Origin: an uncultured Cardiobacterium sp.
GTDB lineage: Bacteria; Pseudomonadota; Gammaproteobacteria; Cardiobacteriales; Cardiobacteriaceae
NCBI RefSeq assembly: GCF_938028185.1
Contig: NZ_CALJAH010000141.1
Coordinates: 1-9,988, forward strand
Direction of reading: 5' to 3'
Length of the DNA: 9,988 nt
In this document: positions 6,814 through 9,988 of the stretch, piece after piece
Layout of the letters: every line of letters starts with the position of its first letter
Numbering within the stretch: position 1 is the first letter of the stretch
The notes under the pieces: model-generated
Database searches by the model: none
The model's input: the letters and a program-made list of their open reading frames with translations, nothing else
What the model was told of the DNA's origin: nothing
Program-made: the position numbers and the translations under genes

Positions 6814-6843
6814 AAAAAAGCCGGGAATTTCCCCGGTTTTTTT
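6814..6843. terminator. Bidirectional intrinsic terminator
   Basis: AAAAAA, G, CCGGG, loop AATTTC, CCCGG, TTTTTTT. The stem is flanked by an A-run on one side and a T-run on the other, so it works on both strands. It lies between two convergent units: the plus-strand membrane protein gene ending at 6774 and the minus-strand SCO/TlpA/propeller operon ending at 6925. Confidence 0.75.
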
Positions 6844-6854
6844 GATGGCGGAAA

Positions 6855-6897
6855 CCCGTTTACATACACCTTGAGCGCTCAGGTGTATGTAAACGGG
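6855..6897. repeat. Long palindrome, copy 1 (TGAGCGCTCA core)
   Basis: A 16-bp arm (CCCGTTTACATACACC) and its exact complement (GGTGTATGTAAACGGG) flank T plus the self-complementary core TGAGCGCTCA. Counting the core, the stem is 21 bp with one bulged T. It lies 27 bp past the stop of the propeller gene (minus) and just beside the bidirectional terminator. A shorter copy with the same core and inner arms occurs at 9910-9940, also directly after a terminator. It could be a second terminator, an RNA 3' stabiliser or a protein-binding site. Confidence 0.7.
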
Positions 6898-6924
6898 GTT
6901 GGTTTTTGGCGGCGGTTACAGGCT

Positions 6925-8091
6925 TCAGTAACACACGTTATTGGTGCTGCCCATGCGAATCCAGTCGGCCTGGACGATGCCGTTCAGGGTAATGTCCGGC
7001 AGGCTTTCCTGTGTTTGCAGGTTGTAGCGCGACAGCACCGGTTTGTATTCTTTGCCGTACAGCACCAGTTTGCTGTCGCCGCTAATCCACATATCGGTCA
7101 CGTCTTCGTCGTAGCCGAAATCGAGCTGGATGCGGTTTTCGAGGTCGTCGAAGGGGTGGATGCTCAGGTGGCGGTCGCCGCCGACGACAAGGTAGCGGTC
7201 AAGCCAGCCGGTGCGGAATTTGCGCGGTCGGTAGCCGAGCTGGAGCCGCTTCGGTTCGTCGCTCACGTCCGGTTCGTAAATCAGGATGTTGCCGCCGAGG
7301 TCGCCGAAGATGACGTGCCTCATGCCGTTGTCAATGAAGGGCTCAAGCAGCCGCTCGTTCAGGTGTTTGCTGTCGTAGAGCGGCCCGGTTTTGATGACTT
7401 TGCCGGTGTCGGCGAAGTAGATGATGCCTTCGTCGGCGTAGTAGGTAGTGAAGGCGATGAGGCGGTCTTCAAAGCTCGGCGCGCCGCTGCCAAGGCCGCG
7501 TGTTTCGCCGATGTCGATGGTTTGCCAGCCTTTTTCCGGCGCGCTGTAGCTGTACTGGTAGATGAGCGGGGTGTTTTCTTGCAGTACCCAGAAGGTTTGG
7601 CTGTAAACGCTGAAGATGGTGTTGAAGCGGGTGTAGAGGTTCTGGAAGGTTTTTTCGAGGATCTGCGCTTCGCCGGTGCGGTAGTCCACCATGCCGACGC
7701 GGTCTTCGAGGGTGATGGCCAGTTTGCTGCTTTCGGGGACGAAGGTGAGGCGGAAGGCGCGGCTAGGCAGCGGGATTTCCGTGATTTCGCGGGTTTCAAG
7801 GTTAATCAGGGTGACGGCGTAGCGGCGCTGGTCGCTGATGGCGAGCCAGGGTTTGTCGGTGCTGCTGGCGAGGGTGCGGATGGCAACCGGTGAGCGCAGG
7901 GTGTCCACCTGGCGTTCTTCTTCGAGGTCAACCACGGCGATGTTGCTCATGCCTTTGTCGGCGACGAAGACGTAGCGCGTCGGGTCGTAGAGGCTGACCG
8001 GGCTGGCGGCGGGCGCGGCGGCTTCTTGCGCCCACAGCGGGCGGGTGAGCGCGGCGGCACCGGTGGCGAGGAGGAATTGGCGCCGTTTCAT
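6925..8091 (-). CDS. Tat-exported YVTN-type beta-propeller protein
   Basis: A 388-residue periplasmic protein. It starts with KRRQFLLATGAAALTRPLWAQ, a twin-arginine signal with cleavage after about residue 21, which implies export in a folded state. The rest is made of repeated beta-blades typical of YVTN/WD40-like propellers: YVFVADKGMSNIAVVDLEE, WLAISDQRRYAVTLINLET, LTFVPESSKLAITLEDRVGMVDY, IIYFADTGKV, HVIFGDLGGNILIYEPD, YLVVGGDRHLSIHPFDD and LVLYGKEYKPVLSRYNLQT. That is about seven blades. I find no haem (CXXCH) motif and no cysteine except C387, the penultimate residue (NNVCY). The function is unknown. Propellers with Tat signals often carry a cofactor or partner enzyme, but no cofactor site can be identified. 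The start ATG overlaps the stop of the upstream TlpA-like gene by 4 bp (ATGA), so translation is probably coupled. It is the last gene of the operon. Confidence 0.85.
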   Translation of the reverse strand: MKRRQFLLATGAAALTRPLWAQEAAAPAASPVSLYDPTRYVFVADKGMSNIAVVDLEEERQVDTLRSPVAIRTLASSTDKPWLAISDQRRYAVTLINLETREITEIPLPSRAFRLTFVPESSKLAITLEDRVGMVDYRTGEAQILEKTFQNLYTRFNTIFSVYSQTFWVLQENTPLIYQYSYSAPEKGWQTIDIGETRGLGSGAPSFEDRLIAFTTYYADEGIIYFADTGKVIKTGPLYDSKHLNERLLEPFIDNGMRHVIFGDLGGNILIYEPDVSDEPKRLQLGYRPRKFRTGWLDRYLVVGGDRHLSIHPFDDLENRIQLDFGYDEDVTDMWISGDSKLVLYGKEYKPVLSRYNLQTQESLPDITLNGIVQADWIRMGSTNNVCY

Positions 8092-8591
8092 GGTCGCGTT
8101 CCTTCGCTGTCGCCGTTCAGGCAGCGGGCGTAGGCAGTGAGCGCGTCGCCGTCGTGCAGCGCGCCCGCGCTTTTGGCAATCATTTGTCCGTCCAGATACC
8201 AGACGGAGAGCGGCAGGCCGACGCCGCCGAGGGTTTTCAGCAGGGTGTGGTCGCCGTGGTTGTCGCGCGGCAGCGCAGTGATGTGCAGTTCATCGTAGAT
8301 TTTGCCGATTTGTTCGGGGTCGTCGCCGAGGTTCACGGTGATGATGTCCAGCGGCGCGCCGGGGTCTTGCGCGATGGCGTCAAGCAGCGGCAGTTCTTTG
8401 CGGCAGGGCGCGCACCATACCGCCCAGATGTTGAGCAGGGCGACGCGGTGTTTGCTCTCGCTTTTGCTGATGTCTTGCAGCGGCACCGGCGAGGTGGCCG
8501 GGGTAAAGCCTTCGGGCGGGGTGCAGTCGGCTGCTTGCGCAGCGCCGCCTAGGAGGGCGGCGAGCAGGAAGGGGATATGGTGGCGGCTCAT
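8088..8591 (-). CDS. TlpA-like periplasmic thioredoxin
   Basis: A 167-residue protein with a Sec signal peptide (MSRHHIPFLLAALLGGAAQA, cleavage after about residue 20) and a thioredoxin fold of the TlpA/ResA/DsbE type. The active site is WCAPC (W59, C60, C63), preceded by VALLNIWAV. The cis-proline is P127 in GVGLPLSV. Members reduce disulfides of periplasmic partners such as apocytochromes, or of copper-site proteins (SCO, CoxB). It has two further cysteines, C23 near the mature N-terminus and C157 near the C-terminus, which could form a structural disulfide. It lies between a SCO gene and a propeller gene with 4-bp overlaps on both sides. This makes reduction of the SCO copper-binding cysteines, or of the propeller's C-terminal cysteine, plausible (inference). 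Confidence 0.88.
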   Translation of the reverse strand: MSRHHIPFLLAALLGGAAQAADCTPPEGFTPATSPVPLQDISKSESKHRVALLNIWAVWCAPCRKELPLLDAIAQDPGAPLDIITVNLGDDPEQIGKIYDELHITALPRDNHGDHTLLKTLGGVGLPLSVWYLDGQMIAKSAGALHDGDALTAYARCLNGDSEGTRP

Positions 8592-9319
8592 GCGGCTTTT
8601 CCTTCGTCTTTGGCGATGGCTTTTTCGATGTCGCGCGCCAGTTTTTCGGCGCCGCTCTGGTAGTCAAAGGCGTCAATGAGTTCGCGTTTGGGCGAGAGCA
8701 GGTAAATCATGGTGCTGTGGTACACGGTGTAGCCGGGCGGCAGGTCGGGCGGCACTACTTTTTTGCCCTGGTGGCGGTAGCCGAAGGTGGCGTTGTAGCG
8801 CTTGGCGGTGGCTTCGATGTCGGCCATGTTGCCGGTCAGGCCGACGATGCGCTTGTCGAAGAAGCCGGTGTACTGGTTAAGGCGGGTCGGGTCGTCGCGC
8901 AGCGGGTCAATGCTGATGAAGACGGGCTGGATTTGCGCGGGGTCTTTGACGATTTTCAGCATTTGTCCAAATTCGTAGAGGGTGGTCGGGCAGACGTCCG
9001 GGCAGGAGGTGAAGCCGAAGGCGACCAGCAGGTATTTGTCCTTGAAGGGCGCGTCGCCATCGGTGGCGGTCTTGCCGTCCGGGCCGACCAGCGCGAGGTG
9101 ATAGCCTTCCGGCTGCGGGATGGGGGCGTAACTGGCAGGTGCGTCAGCGGGTTTTTCCGCAGGCTTGGCGGCGTCGGCGTTGTTGTCCGCTGCTTTGGCG
9201 ACGTCGGTGGGGGCGACCGCTTCGGCGGGTTTCTCCGCCGGCTTGGCGTCTTCGGCAAAGGCGGCGGGGAGGGCGGCGAGCAGGGCGCTGGCAAGCAGGG
9301 TTTGCAGGGTGCGGGGCAT
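8588..9319 (-). CDS. SCO1/SenC-family copper chaperone
   Basis: A 243-residue periplasmic protein. The signal peptide is MPRTLQTLLASALLAALPAAFA (cleavage near residue 22), followed by a low-complexity Ala/Lys/Pro/Glu linker (about 23-64) with two AKPAEKPA repeats. The thioredoxin-like SCO domain carries all three copper ligands: FTSCPDVCP (C106, C110) and the distal histidine in VYHSTMIYLLSP (H201). SIDPLRDDP (137-144) is the usual SCO block. SCO proteins deliver copper to the CuA site of cytochrome c oxidases or act in related copper/thiol tasks. I chose the ATG at 9319 because GGAG lies 8 bases upstream and the -10 box at 9348-9353 would place the transcription start near 9341. The in-frame ATG at 9349 would then lie outside the mRNA. 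It is the first gene of a three-gene operon and overlaps the TlpA-like gene by 4 bp. No oxidase gene is in the window. Confidence 0.92.
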   Translation of the reverse strand: MPRTLQTLLASALLAALPAAFAEDAKPAEKPAEAVAPTDVAKAADNNADAAKPAEKPADAPASYAPIPQPEGYHLALVGPDGKTATDGDAPFKDKYLLVAFGFTSCPDVCPTTLYEFGQMLKIVKDPAQIQPVFISIDPLRDDPTRLNQYTGFFDKRIVGLTGNMADIEATAKRYNATFGYRHQGKKVVPPDLPPGYTVYHSTMIYLLSPKRELIDAFDYQSGAEKLARDIEKAIAKDEGKAA

Positions 9320-9347
9320 GGCGGGTCTCCGGTTAAGATTCGTTGTC

Positions 9348-9353
9348 ATTATA
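9348..9353 (-). promoter_or_regulatory. -10 box of the SCO operon
   Basis: The minus strand reads TATAAT here, a perfect -10 hexamer, within TATATAATGACAACG. No good -35 hexamer lies at 16-18 bases. The upstream minus-strand sequence (AAGAAATTAACGG) is A+T-rich, so an activator or an UP-like element may help. The expected start of transcription is about 9341, giving a leader of about 20 bases before the ATG at 9319. Confidence 0.5.
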
Positions 9354-9400
9354 TAGCGGCTTTTTCCGTTAATTTCTTGATTAAGGACAGGTCATGCGCC

Positions 9401-9429
9401 TTGTCGCCGGGCGGGTGTTTGCGTAGGAT
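9401..9429 (+). promoter_or_regulatory. Candidate promoter of the small periplasmic protein gene
   Basis: TTGTCG (9401-9406), a 17-base spacer and TAGGAT (9424-9429), each matching 4 of 6 consensus bases. It faces the gene starting at 9480 and would give a leader of roughly 40-45 bases. The region 9320-9479 separates this gene from the divergent SCO operon. Confidence 0.35.
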
Positions 9430-9479
9430 ACGCGCCGCGTTTTGGCGCATTTCTTTCACTATTTTTTTGCGCTTTCTTT

Positions 9480-9869
9480 ATGAAAAAATCCCTGCTCGCT
9501 GCCACCGCAGCCCTGCTTTCCGTCGCCGCTTTCGCCGGAACCCCGCTGAAAGACCTGAAAAGCGTTCCTGCCGAGGTCTTCCTGCCGGAAAAGGTCACGT
9601 TCGTTGAAGGCGAAGACGACGGCGACGGTGCCGTTGATGTGATCGTCGCGACCGACGCCAAGGTGGCCGACATCGTCAGCTTCCTGCAAGCCAAGGCAAA
9701 AGAGCAAGGCCTGCAAGCAGTTAGCGAAGAAGTCAATGAAGAAGACGCCAAGCTCGAATACAGCAAGGTAGGCGCGGACAACAACGGCGAATACAAAGTC
9801 GAGTACACCATCCTGACCGAAGATGGCAAACGCCATATCGAAGTGCTCTTCCTCGATTCGCGCAAATAA
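9480..9869 (+). CDS. Small acidic periplasmic hypothetical protein
   Basis: A 129-residue protein that I do not recognise. A clear Sec signal peptide, MKKSLLAATAALLSVAAFA, is followed by a mature part of about 110 residues. This is rich in Asp/Glu (GEDDGDGAVD, SEEVNEEDAKLEY) and ends in a likely beta-strand segment (YKVEYTILTEDGKRHIEVLFL). It has no cysteine and no known motif. The start is fixed by the signal peptide. No Shine-Dalgarno sequence is visible upstream (the 12 bases before ATG are TGCGCTTTCTTT), so initiation may be inefficient or depend on an A/U-rich leader. It is a single gene, divergent from the SCO operon, with a strong terminator after it. Confidence 0.8.
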   Translation: MKKSLLAATAALLSVAAFAGTPLKDLKSVPAEVFLPEKVTFVEGEDDGDGAVDVIVATDAKVADIVSFLQAKAKEQGLQAVSEEVNEEDAKLEYSKVGADNNGEYKVEYTILTEDGKRHIEVLFLDSRK

Positions 9870-9882
9870 GCGCCAGTCATGC

Positions 9883-9910
9883 AAAAGCCCCGGTTCGCCG
9901 GGGCTTTTTT
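9883..9910 (+). terminator. Intrinsic terminator of the small periplasmic protein gene
   Basis: AAAAGCCCCGG, loop TTCG, CCGGGGCTTTT plus two further T. This is an 11-bp perfect stem with a stable TTCG tetraloop and a T6 tail, starting 13 bases after the stop codon. The A-run on the other side makes it potentially bidirectional. Confidence 0.88.
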
Positions 9911-9940
9911 ACATACACATTGAGCGCTCAGGTGTATGTA
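9910..9940. repeat. Long palindrome, copy 2 (TGAGCGCTCA core)
   Basis: TACATACAC and GTGTATGTA flank AT, the self-complementary core TGAGCGCTCA and G. The core and inner arms match the palindrome at 6855-6897. It begins at the last T of the terminator, and its final TA is shared with the start of the next mini-element. Confidence 0.7.
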
Positions 9941-9988
9941 TAGCGATACTCACAAAGTTCTGTACAAGGCGCGCCGCCGAAGACAGTA
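9939..9988. mobile_element. Correia-like MITE, cut by the window end
   Basis: It starts TATAGCGATACTCACAAAG, close to the right end of the 175-276 element read on the other strand. It then runs into ACAAGGCGCGCCGCCGAAGACAGTA, broken here as ACAAGGCG, CGCCGCCGAA and GACAGTA. That inner part matches the interior of the 3516-3622 element (GACAAGGCG, CGCCGCCGAA, GGCAGTA). The copy therefore links the two TIR types seen elsewhere in the window. Its far end lies outside the window. Confidence 0.65.

Noticed and set aside
6775..7893. 372-codon open frame on the plus strand
   Set aside because: It crosses the bidirectional terminator and palindrome, then runs antisense to the propeller gene. It has no ribosome site.

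Overview
The window is GC-rich chromosomal DNA (roughly 60% G+C in most genes, by eye) from a Gram-negative proteobacterium with a periplasm, Tat and Sec export and cytochrome-oxidase-type copper chaperones. It holds no rRNA, tRNA, CRISPR array or transposase gene. The intergenic DNA contains small inverted-repeat elements (TATAGC...GCTATA ends, TA target) that resemble the Correia/NEMIS elements of Neisseria. A Cardiobacteriaceae or Neisseriaceae origin is my best guess. It rests on remembered sequence style, not on a marker gene.

Layout. Positions 1-451 carry no gene but hold a cluster of hairpin repeats and one mini-element inserted in a hairpin loop. Positions 452-2115 (minus strand) hold a broken gene for a secreted hypothetical protein, with one frameshift in an A6 tract and one in-frame TGA. 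Positions 2235-3323 (plus) encode a membrane-anchored metallophosphoesterase. Positions 3324-3627 have a strong promoter-like site, two terminator hairpins and a 107-bp Correia-like element. Positions 3628-5343 (minus) encode an SLC13-type anion permease with two TrkA-C domains. Positions 5482-6774 (plus) encode an unrecognised, internally duplicated membrane protein of visibly lower G+C. A bidirectional terminator and a long palindrome follow.

Positions 9319 down to 6925 (minus) form a tight three-gene operon with ATGA overlaps: a SCO1/SenC copper chaperone, a TlpA-like thioredoxin and a Tat-exported beta-propeller protein whose only cysteine is its penultimate residue. All three should act in the periplasm, plausibly in copper/thiol handling for a respiratory enzyme, but the propeller's role is unknown. 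Positions 9480-9869 (plus) encode a small acidic periplasmic hypothetical protein, followed by a perfect terminator, a second copy of the long palindrome and the start of a third Correia-like element cut by the window edge.

The most notable material is the repeat biology: a mini-element caught in the loop of a hairpin, and a palindrome repeated behind two terminators. The SCO/TlpA/propeller cassette is also notable. I see no clear case for a wholly new defence or mobile system.
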